Assembly (NCBI GenBank): GCA_030144725.1
Contig: JASKMD010000003.1
Coordinates: 3,346,286 to 3,410,285 of the forward strand
DNA from: Haematococcus lacustris
Taxonomy: Eukaryota > Chlorophyta > Chlorophyceae > Chlamydomonadales > Haematococcaceae
Length of the DNA stretch: 64,000 nucleotides
Reading direction: 5' to 3'
The notes under the pieces: model-generated
Told to the model about the DNA's origin: nothing
The model's database searches: none
Seen by the model: only the letters and a program-made list of their open reading frames with translations
Shown here: one piece after another, positions 34,131 to 44,461 of the stretch
How positions within the stretch are numbered: the first letter of the stretch is position 1
Layout: each line of letters begins with the position of its first letter
Translations under genes and position numbers: made by a program

Positions 34131-34405
34131 ACTCAGGACTTATGGCTCAGGATTCAGGATCTAGGACTCAGGGCTCAGGACTCAAAGCTCAGGACTCAGA
34201 GCTCAGGGCCCAGGAATCAAGGCTCAGGGCTCAGGACTCACAGCTCAGGACTCAGGGCTCAGGACTCAGAGCTCGGGGCTCAGGGTGCAGAACTCAGGAC
34301 TCAGGACTCAGGGCTCAGGACTCAGGACTCAAGGCTTAGGGCTCAAGGATCAGAGCTCAAACCTCAGGACTCAGGGCTCAGGACTCAAGGCTCAGAGACT
34401 CAGGG
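34131..34405. repeat. 7-bp minisatellite GGACTCA/GGGCTCA
   Basis: About 38 imperfect 7-base units alternate GGACTCA and GGGCTCA, with AAGCTCA and AGGCTCA variants. It directly follows the point where the minus-strand F-box/LRR frame loses its coding similarity. Confidence 0.9.
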
Positions 34406-35122
34406 CCACCGCCCCAGGCTGCTGCAGGAGCTGCAGGATGGTGGTGCTGGTGAGATCTAGCTGCTGCAGCTGCAGGGACAGATGCGGGTGGGAGAGCAGG
34501 CTGGCTAGGCCACTGCTGCTCACGGAGTAGCCGTGGAGGGACAGGGCAGTCAGGTTGGGAAAGGCGCCAAGTAGGTGCTGGGCAAGGCGTGGTGAGCAGT
34601 CTAACGCCTTATACCTCCCACGGCGACAGGGACCACTGTAGCTCAGCTTGCAAGCTTCCGCTGCTGCACAGGGACCCGCTTGGCCAGGACGTGCGTCAAC
34701 AGCTCCTTACGGGGCTGATGCAGTATGTCGAAAGTCAACTTGCTGTTCCTGGCACGCAAAGCTGCGATGGCGCGACGCGTGAGCAGCTGGTCGCAGCGCA
34801 GCCTCTCCAACGGGAAGTGGAACGCTGGGGCGCGCTGCAAATTTGCCAAAGAGAAGGCGCGGCAGGCAAGGGAGAGCGCTTTCCCGGCCCCAAGCTGCAC
34901 GGCCAAGCTGGCAATGTCCCCTAGCAGCGCTTCAGGGAGGTCCAGCAGCGAGGTAGCAAGGAGGGTGACACGCGCTGCTGAGGGTGGCGTGAGTGCGACG
35001 GCACCGCCTGTGGCCTTGCAGGCATAACGTTGATCGCCCATAGCTCTCAGTGGCTGCTCGCCGTCGATGTTGTGGGCGACGGGCAGCTTCCGGGGGTGAT
35101 TAGCTTCTGAGGTGTGACGCAA
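34406..35122 (-). pseudogene. F-box/LRR protein fragment, frameshifted and truncated
   Basis: The minus frame from 35122 contains an F-box-like segment (LLDLPEALLGDIASLAVQL, then LSLACRAFSLANL) and runs to a stop at 34643 after QQRKLAS. In another phase, immediately beyond, the sequence continues as an LRR (AQHLLGAFPNLTALSLHG, then SSSGLASLLSHPHLSLQLQQ). A frameshift of one or two bases near 34650 therefore separates the two parts. Coding similarity ends at the minisatellite. It is a different F-box/LRR subfamily from family A. The probable start is the methionine of MGDQRYACKATGG or the upstream one. It is either a broken gene or carries a base-calling error. Confidence 0.5.
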
Positions 35123-35690
35123 GAATGCAGCTGCTGGACATGATGCTGCTGCCGGTGCTACTAGTCAGCCATTGTGTTCATACCTTGTCCAAACAGACTG
35201 ATAGCCATGAGTTGGATGCGGAATTCAGCAACGATGCAAAGACACACATCACCCACTGGCCTGCTCTTTGCTGACATGGCTGTGCTCACATGGCTGCTCC
35301 TTGACATGGCTGCTCTTTGAGTGCTGCCCCATGCAGTGCAGGTGGGCCCGTGCCTGCCCCATGGCCTCTGTACAATCATACCAATGCAAGGCTGTATAGC
35401 CCTGTCACTGGGTTCAGTACACATTCTAGGTGGAATGTGCTGTGACAGGTGCACGAGGCGTCTTGCTGTGATAAGTATCCGCTGCAGTCTCCGCCGGAGT
35501 CCCAAACAACGCAAGTCCAGGTCCTCTTGTCAGGACCTGGTGGTGCTGGTGGCGGCTGACTATGACCGTGTGTTGTGGTGGTGGTGATGATGGCGACGTT
35601 TGGGCTGTGAGGTGATGGTGAGGTGGTGGTGGTGGTGGTGATGGTGGTGATGGCTGACACCTTGCGCTGCTGACGCTCAGCTAGTCTGAA
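35123..35690. other. No gene seen; GTG/GGT-rich tract
   Basis: Open frames here are short and unconvincing. A GTGGTG-rich triplet tract lies at about 35570-35655. Confidence 0.35.
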
Positions 35691-35829
35691 ACAAGCTAAT
35701 GGCGTTGCGCTCCCGCTTAGCTGCTAACCTCGTATTCGAATGTTCACAGCTGCTTCTAGTGGGACACCTGTGGTCAGTGACACCCACTTGCAGCCTGGTT
35801 GCCGGTGTGCAGCAGCATGCTCTGGTGGC

Positions 35830-36013
35830 CCCTGGCCTTGGCATACTCCTCAACGGCGCCCAGCAGCTTGCTGCCAATGCCTGCGCGCCTGACACTGCAG
35901 TCCAGGCGACGGGTCAGGCCGTGCTGAGGCCGTGCTTTCGGAGTCCAAGGCACCCTTGTGAGACCGAGCACCCTAGGCCCAAGCCCAGCAGCCTGTAGTA
36001 CAGTAGCATACAA
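35830..36013 (-). pseudogene. GNAT acetyltransferase-like exon
   Basis: After a CTGCAG acceptor near 35904 the minus frame reads VRRAGIGSKLLGAVEEYAKA, then RGHQSMLLHTGNQAA. This matches the acetyl-CoA binding signature of GNAT N-acetyltransferases (R-x-x-G-x-G followed by an amphipathic helix and a strand). The frame then breaks, and the expected VxFYxxxGF continuation is not found, although another exon could lie further on. Upstream minus sequence to 36013 is open but not recognisably homologous. It is probably a partial copy. Confidence 0.4.
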
Positions 36014-36481
36014 TGCTTAAACTGTTAACTTACATCAGAGCGCGTGTTTCATGCCAACATCGGTCGCCTGACTCTCGCAAGGGGGGAGGGGTAGGAAATC
36101 AGGTATTGGTGCCGGATGCTTGCTGCATGCAAACAGGTCGGATAACAGGGGAACGCCTACGCCTCAGTAGGGGAATTATGTGCTGTGTGCTTCTTTGACC
36201 TTCTTTGAAGTCCTGCTTCGGCCTGCTGTTCCCAGCCTTTACGGTTCTAACTGGCAGGTTTAGCACGGCCGCCAGTCCTTGCTTTCTGTGGGTTAGCCCG
36301 GCCCTGACCCCAGTCGTGAGCCCCTCGAATGACGGGCCGCAAACCTCGTCACTCCGGTTACACGGTGGCGGAAACTACTCCATAGCCCTAACCTAACTCA
36401 AAACAAACCGCGACTAACCAAACCTAACCCCAAGACAAGAAAAGGCTAGCTCGAGCACGCAGCAAACAGCCTGTACGGAAG

Positions 36482-36884
36482 ATGGGAAACTCTTCAAGCA
36501 AACGGGTCTACGACGCTGCAGCGAGCAACGACGCGACCACACTGCAGGTGCTTACCGTGCAGAAAGCATCTGAACAAGCATGCCGAGGCATTACGATGAG
36601 CATTGTGCCGCAGCTTCTCACCAGCCGCAGCTTCTCACCAGCCTCTCTCAAGCTGCCTCCTGTGCAAGATGTCTTTTCTCACGCAGCTTCCGACCCTATT
36701 AGACCCCGAACACAAACATAGTCATTCTGCTTGCTGCTTCCATGCTTTGCTGCAGAAGCTGTTGGAGCAAATGGAAAGCCAGCAGCCAGCAGTGGATCGC
36801 GGGCTGCTGGCCTTCAGGGACGGTGATGGCCGCACCCCGCTCATTGTGGCGGCAGCTAAGAACCACCTGCGCTGTGTAGAGCTG
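36482..36884 (+). CDS. Ankyrin-repeat protein, N-terminal exons (partial)
   Basis: Exon 1 (36482-36547) encodes MGNSSSKRVYDAAASNDATT followed by LQ. A GT-AG intron (36548-36755) joins it in phase to exon 2 (36756-36884), encoding KLLEQMESQQPAVDRGLLAF and then DGDGRTPLIVAAAKNHLRCV, a canonical ankyrin repeat, ending before GTAGGC. MGNSSSK fits an N-myristoylation signal (Gly2, Ser6), predicting membrane attachment. The arrangement resembles XBAT-type ankyrin/RING E3 ligases, which also start MG..SK. I found no further ankyrin exons or RING before the dispersed repeats beginning near 37300, so the gene seems truncated unless a long intron follows. The region just upstream (36180-36481) is probably its 5' flank. 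Confidence 0.55.
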
Positions 36885-37089
36885 GTAGGCCTTGGCTCTG
36901 CGTGCATCTCTGCGTGCAGCTGGTGTGGTGTGCTGGCTCTGCTGGCTCTGCGCCGCATGAGCTCAGTGCCAAGCGGTGGAGTGGCTGCACCCCTGAATGA
37001 CCTTCACAGGGGTTCTGGCCTGTTGCCCAGAGGGCAGCAAGGGGTGCCACCGGTGGTGCTGCCTAGGGTGAGGGCAGGAGATTAGCTGC

Positions 37090-37844
37090 TGGTGTATGTA
37101 CCTGTGCGTGTGGCAGCTGCCATAGGGTTAGTCTCAATCGTGCTGCAGGCGGTGGGCTGGGTGTGGCGCTGCATTGTGGGCAGGTGAAGCAGGGGGCGCC
37201 TTCAGTAGACCAGGGAGGGCACCAGGTTGGTCAGGGGCAGCCCTGTTCACATCCTCCCCCTCTAGGTGCAGCCAGAGGGTACCCTTGGTGTTGAGTTGGG
37301 GCTGAGTTGGGGCGGGGCGGGGCGGGGCAGGCGCAGCAATGGGGGCTTGTCATGGTGGTGAACCCCCAAACACGTTCTGGGTGGTGAATAGCGTGGTGGG
37401 GTGATGGTGGCGGCAGGGTAGGTCAGGGCTAGCGGGGTATGTGTGTAGCAGGGTTCTCATGCTGGAGTAGTCTTCTTCGTCTTTTTTCTCTTTCTTCTCA
37501 GTGCCTCACCTGGCTCTCAGGGAGCCTGACCCCTGTCACCTTGAGTGGGACCACCCCTTATATGACATGGTGCTACGGATGCAAGGGGTCAGTCAAAGCG
37601 CCTGGCTATGAAGGGTAGGTAAGGCCCGCCCCCTCCAAGTACATGCTTCTCCCTCGATGCCAGTTTTCGTGCCAGAGTGGTCTTCTTCTTCTTTCCTTCG
37701 CACTGCCCAGCCTGGAGCCCCCAGCCCAACCCCTGTGTGGGCCCACCTCCTGTGGCTGCGCAGGTCCAGGCCCGGCCTACAGCCCAGCTTGCAGCCTGAC
37801 CTCATCAGCCTGGGCGGTGCTGCGCCCTGGAGCCTTAGCCCCAG
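37090..37844. other. Repeat-derived intergenic DNA
   Basis: This holds a short GGGGC run (about 37310-37330) and a block at 37480-37800 repeated near 62800-63090. The shared text includes ACATGGTGCTACGGATGC and a pyrimidine-rich CTTCTTCTTTCC stretch. No complete gene is seen. Confidence 0.4.
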
Positions 37845-38140
37845 CAGGCAGCCCCTCAGGCCCCTCTCAATGGCCCAGCAGGTGGCGGCACCAGGAGCTG
37901 CACCCTCACCACCAGCAGCAGGGCCGCGGCACAGCCCTCAAGCCCACTCACCTGCGGTCGCACCCAGCCCTGGCCAGCGCCCCACAGCAGCAGTGGCGCT
38001 GGATGTTGAGGCAGTGCAGCAGGCTGGAGGCAGTCAGGCACCAGGCAGTGGGCGGGTGGGGCAGGTGGGGGGCGGCAGGCAGCGAGGTGTGACCATTGCG
38101 TACCAGCCCTGACCCACAAGCTGCAGCCTGCTGTGGGTGG
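37845..38140. repeat. Dispersed exon-bearing repeat, copy 1
   Basis: A block of 200-300 bases recurs at 45655-45870, 47628-47910 and 63113-63250. The plus frame ends at an equivalent stop in copies 1 and 3 (…QRGVTIAYQP and …QRGVTSAYQP). The minus strand also has a possible exon with an acceptor and a GTGAGT donor (LLHCLNIQRHCCCGALARAG). Which strand is coding is unresolved. It always lies on the 5' side of a family A flank. Confidence 0.5.
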
Positions 38141-39129
38141 GCTGCTGCTGTTGGTGCTTGTTGTTAGTGGCAGTGGCAGGCTGGTTGGTGCTTTGGCAAG
38201 GAGCTGGTTGGGTGGTTGAAGTGGAGTTCCTAATCTTCAATGGGGGTGGCAGTAAGTGGTAGTGCGCAGGCTGGTGTGTAGAACTACACTCCCAGCCCAT
38301 AAGTCAGGGCCCATGGAGTAGTCAAAACAGGGAGTAGATGGATGCCAGGGGCTGCGAGTGAGGGAGTGAGGCAACGCCATTGTCTACGCACCCATCCACA
38401 TCTGACTAGGTAGGACTAGTTACTAGGCACCTACACTTTCTTTGCTTTTGAATTGTGGCTGTGCTGGCGAAGTTGGCAGTATGGCGCTGTAGTGTCGGTG
38501 TGGTGCTGCCGGTCGTAGCCACGGGTCCATTCGGCGCTGATGGTGGTCTGGTCGGGAAGTAAAGCTTGGACATCTAGGTATTCGCGTTGGCCTTGACCTT
38601 CGTTGATCACTTGGTGGCAGTGGCAGGCTAGTTGATGCATTGGCAAGGAGCTGGGTGGGTGGGTGGGTGAGGTGGATGATGCCGGCAGAAAGAGGGCAGT
38701 GTGCAGGCTGGTGTGTAAATCAACACTCACAGTTCTTAGATTAGGGCCCATCTTGTTCAGTTGGGCAGAGCGGCAACTGTGATCTCTACTCACCTACTCA
38801 ACTACTTGAGCAGTGTGTGGTCTAAAGCTGTCGGTGCCGTCTGACGCTGTCGGTGGAGTGTGGTTGCTGTGGTGTCGTCATGCTCCCGGTCCGACTGGCG
38901 CCGACGGCGCTAGTCCGGAACTCAATGTTGAATATCCAGGTACTCGCGTTGGCCTTGACCTGCGCCCATCACGAGGAGGCGCATGTTCTCTAGGGGTTTC
39001 CAGGGGTCAGCAATGATGCCCCATGTGGCTGTCTGCAAACTTGATGTAGAATGGCTGCAGGTGTGGGGCCGGTAAGGGGCGTGCCTGGTAGGGGGTGGTC
39101 CCCTCAGCCTGATCCCTAGACTTATCCAT
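38141..39129 (-). pseudogene. Duplicated block with ADPWKPLENM exon-like piece
   Basis: On the minus strand near 38935-39030 lies a clear coding-like stretch, ADPWKPLENMRLLVMGAGQG followed by QREYLDIQ. A partial copy (EGQGQREYLDVQ) lies near 38570-38610. Diverged versions sit at 55745-55835 (ADPWKALEDMHLLVMDAGQG). Each precedes a family A 5' flank, so this may be the first exon of the minus-strand neighbour. No family is recognised. Confidence 0.35.
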
Positions 39130-39494
39130 AGACAGCCATGCATCCTGGCCACACAACAGCATTCTTACGAAACTCACTGCAAGGTAGCATTGCACGTCAC
39201 TGCGCGTACCATAGCGCTGTGTCCCCGTCGCTGAGCACATCAGAGGTTCCTGTTGCTTCGGGTGCCGTACACGACACGCCTGGTGCGTATCAGGCACATA
39301 CAAGGTCTTTGCACATACCCTGCAGGGATCGATTACTGGAGCGCGTTCATTTTTCTCCCAGGTCCTATCCTGAGCTGTTCTGCGGGCTCGTCGCTGACGC
39401 CTCGCAGCAGGTTGGTCTCGACGTGCACCAACAGTTTTGAGCTCTGCAGCACTTATCGTGTTGCTTTGCTTCCTTCAATGACGATGTAGGCCTG
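39130..39494 (+). promoter_or_regulatory. 5' flank and leader of family A copy 3
   Basis: This is the common upstream block (CAGCCATGCATCCTGG at 39134) followed by the conserved leader. It has a potential 79-base intron (GT at 39411, AG at 39489) and ATGTAG at 39484-39489. Confidence 0.45.
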
Positions 39495-41144
39495 ATGGAT
39501 AACTCGTCAGCAGGCGACGGTCATGCGGGCCAGCAGTTGAAGGGCCTGCTGGACCTGCCAGCAAAACCTCTGGATGCGATCCTAAGCCAGCTGGATGCAC
39601 GCAGTCGGCTGCCAGTCTTCAGGACCAGCAAGCTCCTGGCCACAGATCTGCTGCGGATAGTTCCAAGGATCAAGCTCACCTACCCAAATCGGCATGACTT
39701 CCTTGGGCAACACCATCGTGAGCTGGCTCCCTTCCTGACTGAGGCCCTGCAGAAGAGGCAGCACCCAGAGCTGCACCTCACACTGGAGCCAGGCTGTGGG
39801 TGCGTGTTGCACATGGAGGAACTTCACGGGGTAGAGCCAGCTGCTGCAGAAGCAGATGCAGCCCGACTGCTTACCTGGATGCTGGGGGCAGCGCCGCGGT
39901 GTGGGGCAGTCAATTGCCTGACTATCTTCTGGGCTTATAAGCTTCATCTTTCAATGGAGCCTGGTAACAGCGCAACCCTCGCCGCCTCCTTTCCCTCCCT
40001 GACAAGCCTGACCTTCCATGGTGGCAGGATGAGCATAGATCACTTGGCGAATGTTATCAACCACCTGCCAGAGCTGCTGCACCTGGACATGACCTATATC
40101 ACACATCAAGGCCAGGTCGGCATGTCCCCCTTCATTGGCAGCAGGCTGCAGACACTCAGCCTGAGTGGTTGGGTTAGAGTGAACGGGGTGTGTGAGTTCC
40201 TGACGGGACTGCTGCCCTTTCCCCCCACCCTCACTCAGCTGGAATTGAATACTACACACCCGGATCATTGGGACTGGGTCAGGATAGCAGCGGCTGTGAG
40301 CAGCTTGACACAGTTGCAGCAGCTATTCATCTATGATGAGGACGAATATAGTGCTTCAAATGGGTTAGGGCTTGAGGCACTACTGCCAGCCCTGGCCCAC
40401 TTGCCCAGCCTGCACACTCTGGAGGTAGATCAGTGTGTGGTGGGCCAGGAGCAGCTGGACGCCTTGCTGGAACTCACCCAGATCACATGCCTAAAGGTGC
40501 AGGGCTTCTCTGGCCTGACCTCCTCCCGGGCCAGCGCAGACTGCAGCTGGAGGCAGCTGGAAGCTTTTTTCCTGGACTGGGTCTCAGCCGCCTACCTGCC
40601 CCTGCACAGCCTCACCCACCCTCTGCGGTTGAATACGCTGGCGAAGGGCATCGAGGTGAAGGACATTGAGGAATTGAGTGTCGAGGTGTTGGCTGCAGCT
40701 GAGCTGAACCTGTGTGAGCGCAACAAGGCAGGGCTGGTGCTGGATGGGAACCTGGTGCATAAGGATCTGGTCCTGAGCAAGGCTACGGTGGACCTGCTGA
40801 CTGAGCAATACCTCAACCACAGGTCCGGCACTGCCCAGCAGCCCCCTCACCCCACTGTGGCCAGCAGCAGCAGCCACTCAGAGCCCAGCACCAGCCTGGC
40901 CAGCAGCAGCAGCCCTGAGGGGCACATCACGCCAGAGGGGCCAGGCAGCAGCAGTGGGCAGGGTGGGCAGCAGGGTGGGTCAGCAGCAGGGGGCCAGGTT
41001 GTCATGCAGCGCCTGGGCCGTTGCGTGAAGCTGCTGCGCATCGCAGTGCAAGGACTGGAGGAAGCATGTCTGTCCACAGCCAACCAGGAAGCCTTAGCTG
41101 TCCTGTTCCCCACTGCAGAGATTGGGTACAAATTTTTTGATTAG
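39495..41144 (+). CDS. F-box-like/LRR protein, family A copy 3
   Basis: The frame is an intact 549 residues. The F-box-like segment is slightly unusual (LLDLPAKPLDAILSQLDARS, Lys-Pro in place of Glu-Leu). LRR-type strands include FPSLTSLTFHGGRMS, SRLQTLSLSGWV and LPSLHTLEVDQ. The C-terminal half keeps LLTEQYLNH, the Ser-rich linker and QEALAVLFPTAEIG. Cys-rich CGCVLHMEEL near residue 97 replaces the basic/polar linker of other copies. The 3' side carries a hAT transposon 0.76 kb downstream. Role as a ubiquitin-ligase adaptor is inferred from the F-box/LRR layout only. Confidence 0.8.
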   Translation: MDNSSAGDGHAGQQLKGLLDLPAKPLDAILSQLDARSRLPVFRTSKLLATDLLRIVPRIKLTYPNRHDFLGQHHRELAPFLTEALQKRQHPELHLTLEPGCGCVLHMEELHGVEPAAAEADAARLLTWMLGAAPRCGAVNCLTIFWAYKLHLSMEPGNSATLAASFPSLTSLTFHGGRMSIDHLANVINHLPELLHLDMTYITHQGQVGMSPFIGSRLQTLSLSGWVRVNGVCEFLTGLLPFPPTLTQLELNTTHPDHWDWVRIAAAVSSLTQLQQLFIYDEDEYSASNGLGLEALLPALAHLPSLHTLEVDQCVVGQEQLDALLELTQITCLKVQGFSGLTSSRASADCSWRQLEAFFLDWVSAAYLPLHSLTHPLRLNTLAKGIEVKDIEELSVEVLAAAELNLCERNKAGLVLDGNLVHKDLVLSKATVDLLTEQYLNHRSGTAQQPPHPTVASSSSHSEPSTSLASSSSPEGHITPEGPGSSSGQGGQQGGSAAGGQVVMQRLGRCVKLLRIAVQGLEEACLSTANQEALAVLFPTAEIGYKFFD

Positions 41145-41894
41145 AAACTGCATGTCTGTTTGCCTTCCCTGCCACCCCACACTGCATCATGGTGACTCGC
41201 AAGCTGGCTGGGTGGGCTGAGGTGGGCCGCGGCTCTACCATGATGTGCCGTGGTCATGTGCTGGGTTGACCCTTGACTCCATCCTAGATGAACCTGATGG
41301 TGGTGAAGTGATGCGCGGTGTGCCCTGACTGATACAGGAGTGTCAGCCAGTGGATGCCTCATGTACCCTTCATTACCCACTTCTCCCAACCACCACCTCC
41401 CAGACCCCATGAAACACGCCATGAGTTACTTCAAACCTGGAATGGATGGTAGAATTTCCCATGTTCGTGCGCATGCCTGAATGCTTTGGGCCGGCTCGCA
41501 CAAGGCTGTCAGGTGTCGGCGTGCGTGTGACAAGGCATGTTGGTGTGCATGTAACGAGGTGTGGGTTGCTTCGTTTCTTAGGCTGGGATTCTGTTCTGTT
41601 CTGAGTTACTGGAGAAAGGAGCCTGGAGAACTGTGCACTGTGGCTGTGAGGTTTGAGTGAGGGAGTGAGGGTTTGAGCCTTCCTTGAGTAGGGGACTAGC
41701 AAATACCAGAAACTCCATGCTGCTCTCATGAACAGAAGATGGCTCACATCTCTGGCATGTAGCTGCTGCAACGCAAAGTATCTTGCTATGCAGCCATCAC
41801 TGGCTCAGCGTGAAGCAGACTTGGCGGTCATCGCATGCCGCACAGTGCTACGCCTGTCGCACATTTCCCGGCACTGGGACTTTGGGCCAAGGTT
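41145..41894. other. Shared 3' flank of family A copy 3
   Basis: Non-coding sequence collinear with the other family A 3' flanks, up to the hAT target site. Confidence 0.5.
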
Positions 41895-41902
41895 GTGTGG
41901 AT

Positions 41903-43428
41903 CAGGCTTGTGAAAATTTCACATTTTCATTCAGATTTTCAATGAAAATTTTCATCTGAAAATCTGAACGTATTCACTGCACATCTGAAAGTGCCGGGTG
42001 CTGCCCCCGGTCAGATCGCAGCGCGATGGCAGCAACAGGCGAACAACAGCCACCAGGCAACCAACGACTCGCCCCAGTGCAGACAGCCCGAGCTCTAGTC
42101 GCTGCTATGGGAAAGAGCCCGGCGCTGCCTCTCCCACGGGTGTTGCAGAGCCCAGTGATTGGCTTGGCTGGCGCCAGCGCGCTGCAGCCACAGCGGAAAA
42201 AGCGAAAGGCTGAAAATGCCACTACAGGAGCCACAGATGGCGGTTCCACGGACAGCCCGCGCGGACGGCCTGTCAGCCAGTGGGTGGAGGCTCAATGGGA
42301 GCAAAGGGTCGGTGCCCAAGTGGCATGCAAGCACTGCCCGGGTTACGTGAGGTCCGGGAAGAATGTCTCAAGGCTGAAGCAACACTTGCTTCAGTGCCCA
42401 GGGTTTCTCAGCAGCTCAGCAGCTGCAGATGCCGCCAAGCAGGACACTGATGTTAGCACAGCTATGGCCCGTCTTCAGCAGCAGCGGGCCACACAGCAGG
42501 AGCAACAGCAACAGCAACAGCCTGAGGTGTTGGACATCCAAGTGGAGTTCAATGAATTCTTCTTGCGCTTCCTGGTTGACAACAACCTACCCTTTCATCT
42601 CGTAGAGAACCCAACAACCAAGGCTTTTTTCAACAGGTTCATCCCTCACTTGAAGCTGCCCTCCCGCTACGAGGTAAGAGAGTGTTTAGTCTAGGGCACC
42701 CGGGCAGCTCAAGACCATGGTAGGCTGCATGGCCGACCCCTTTCAGCCGCATGGCAGACCACTGCTGTGCCTTGCCATGTGCAGCTGAGCGGGCCGCTCC
42801 TCCTTGCTCTGTATGTCGCGGCCGTGATGGACGTCAAACAGCGGGTGGCTGAGGCCTCATTTGTGTACTTCAACACGCGGGCGTTGAAGCGTGATGAGCA
42901 GCCCTTTGCTCCCACAGCTGCAGAGGAGGAGCAGTGGGAGGAGTGGATGGCTAGCCAGCCCTTGAGGGCTCCAGTGGCCTAGTGTCGGGCGCAGAAATTG
43001 CATGACATTTGCTGCTACAGGGTGCTGGAATGATTGCACTTGACAAGGTGGTAGTGGGGGTGGGAGTGGGTGGAGTGGGAGTGGGGATGTGATAGTGGAG
43101 GATAAGGCTTTGTATGGCATGGCAGACACGTGCTTGAGGCTTGGGTGCTGGCATGATTGCACATGACAGTGGATGAGTACGGGGTTTTATGCTAAGTTGG
43201 TATAGTAGGGTCTAGGCGCAGCTGTGAGCCTCTAAACTGACATCTGCTTGTTACAGGGGGTGTGTAGGCCTTCACACAAGCCGCGTGCAAAAGGGGAGGC
43301 TGGAAAACCAGCGGCAACCGCTCAATTTCACTGACGATGAAACTCTTTCAGTTTTTCAATGAATTTCATTTCATTTCATTGAAAATTGAAAATCTGAAAA
43401 TCTGAAAATCTGAAGATTCACAAGCCTG
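41903..43428 (+). mobile_element. hAT transposon, 1526 bp
   Basis: The element has 12-bp inverted termini, CAGGCTTGTGAA and TTCACAAGCCTG. It is flanked by a perfect 8-bp target duplication GTGTGGAT (41895-41902 and 43429-43436). Subterminal regions hold many CAGATTTTCA/TGAAAATCTG motifs, the usual kind of hAT transposase binding clusters. It encodes a BED-finger protein lacking the catalytic core. The perfect duplication indicates a recent or well-kept insertion. Confidence 0.93.
42026..42982 (+). CDS. Internally deleted hAT transposase with BED finger
   Basis: Exon 1 (42026-42673) carries a basic patch (QPQRKKRKAENA) and a BED-type zinc finger (ACKHC...RLKQHLLQC, the C-C-H-C ligands). A Gln-rich linker follows, then the N-terminal hAT region (FLVDNNLPFHLVENPTTKAF, then IPHLKLPSRYE). 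A GTAAGA donor and a GTGCAG acceptor (intron 42674-42784) join it in phase to exon 2 (42785-42982), LSGPLLLALYVAAVMDVKQR...NTRALKRDEQP, which looks like the tail after the hATC dimerisation domain. The product is about 281 residues against 600-700 for full transposases. The RNase H-like catalytic domain is missing. It could still bind the termini and act as a repressor, or be inert. Confidence 0.75.
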
Positions 43429-43510
43429 GTGTGGATGGGCATTTCAAGTTGGGAGGGTCTGAACTCATCACAGGCGCAGTCCAGCCTGGCAGCACCCAGC
43501 ACTAGAACTT

Positions 43511-44302
43511 CTAGTAGAAGCAGCCACCACCATGCCCACCACCATCTTTGCATTGTCCCACAGGGGGCGGAACAGCACAACGTGCCAGTTGATGATGCAA
43601 GGGCAGCAACCGCAGCATTGATGGTGCGAGGGCAGCAGCCGAACCGGATTGCAGGCCACAGACCACAGTGTGGCGATGTCTGCTACCGTATAGGCGTAGA
43701 TGCGGTGTTACAGATGAGAAGGTCAGCGCGATGGGTGACGGTGCGCTTATCAGGCATTGATAGGTTCCTTGTGTTGAGCACGGACTTAGCACTCCTGCCG
43801 CCTGGCTGCCAACCACCACCGCCAACATCTGCTTCAAGCATTGCAACGACTCTGAACCCGGGCCCCTAAGCCTGACCTGACCTGACCTGACTGTTACTGA
43901 ACCTGCTGCTGCTGCTGCTCCTGCCGCTGCTCCTGCTAATGTAGTGCTTGGCTCAGGACATGATGACTGGTTTGCAGCTTGGGTTGCAGCAGCATCAGCC
44001 ATCCCGCCCATGTGCTGTGACGCAGCTGTTGGCTGGGACAGCACAGGCTCAGCAGCTGCACCCGCCCCTGCAGCCCCAGCACCAGTCACAGCCCCAGCTG
44101 CACCTGATGCTCCCTGGGCAGCCTCACCTGCTGCAGCTGAAGCTGGGGAGGAGGTGGTGGCAGCATCAGGAGGGGGTGTCTCTGCAGCTGTCACGCTGTT
44201 GCCCTGGCTGGTCACATTGCAGGCGGCGCCCAGCTGCTGGTGCAGTCTCAGGCAGCGTGCCTCCCCTGCTGCCACCAGCGCTTGCATCAGGCTGGACACA
44301 AC
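43511..44302 (-). pseudogene. Family B exon c, cassette 3, 3' truncated
   Basis: From an acceptor at 44302 the minus frame encodes VVSSLMQALVAAGEARCLRL, then an Ala/Gly/Pro-rich linker and LKQMLAVVVGSQAAGVLSPC. The sequence then departs from copies 4 and 5. The conserved CQRAI..MRQTNSYDCIAHC and KVNALLGT parts are gone, replaced by an unrelated readthrough to a stop at 43511. The deletion lies next to the hAT insertion. Confidence 0.5.
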
Positions 44303-44461
44303 CTGGACCAACACAACAGACACAGCAATGACGGTAATGCTTGTTTCACGCTCGTTGTTTCAACACAGGGTTCTGGCAGGTCACACTTCCCACACCTCAT
44401 GCTCACATCGCTGACACCAAATCTCCACCCATGTCACACTGCCCCATGCGTCACTCCTTAC

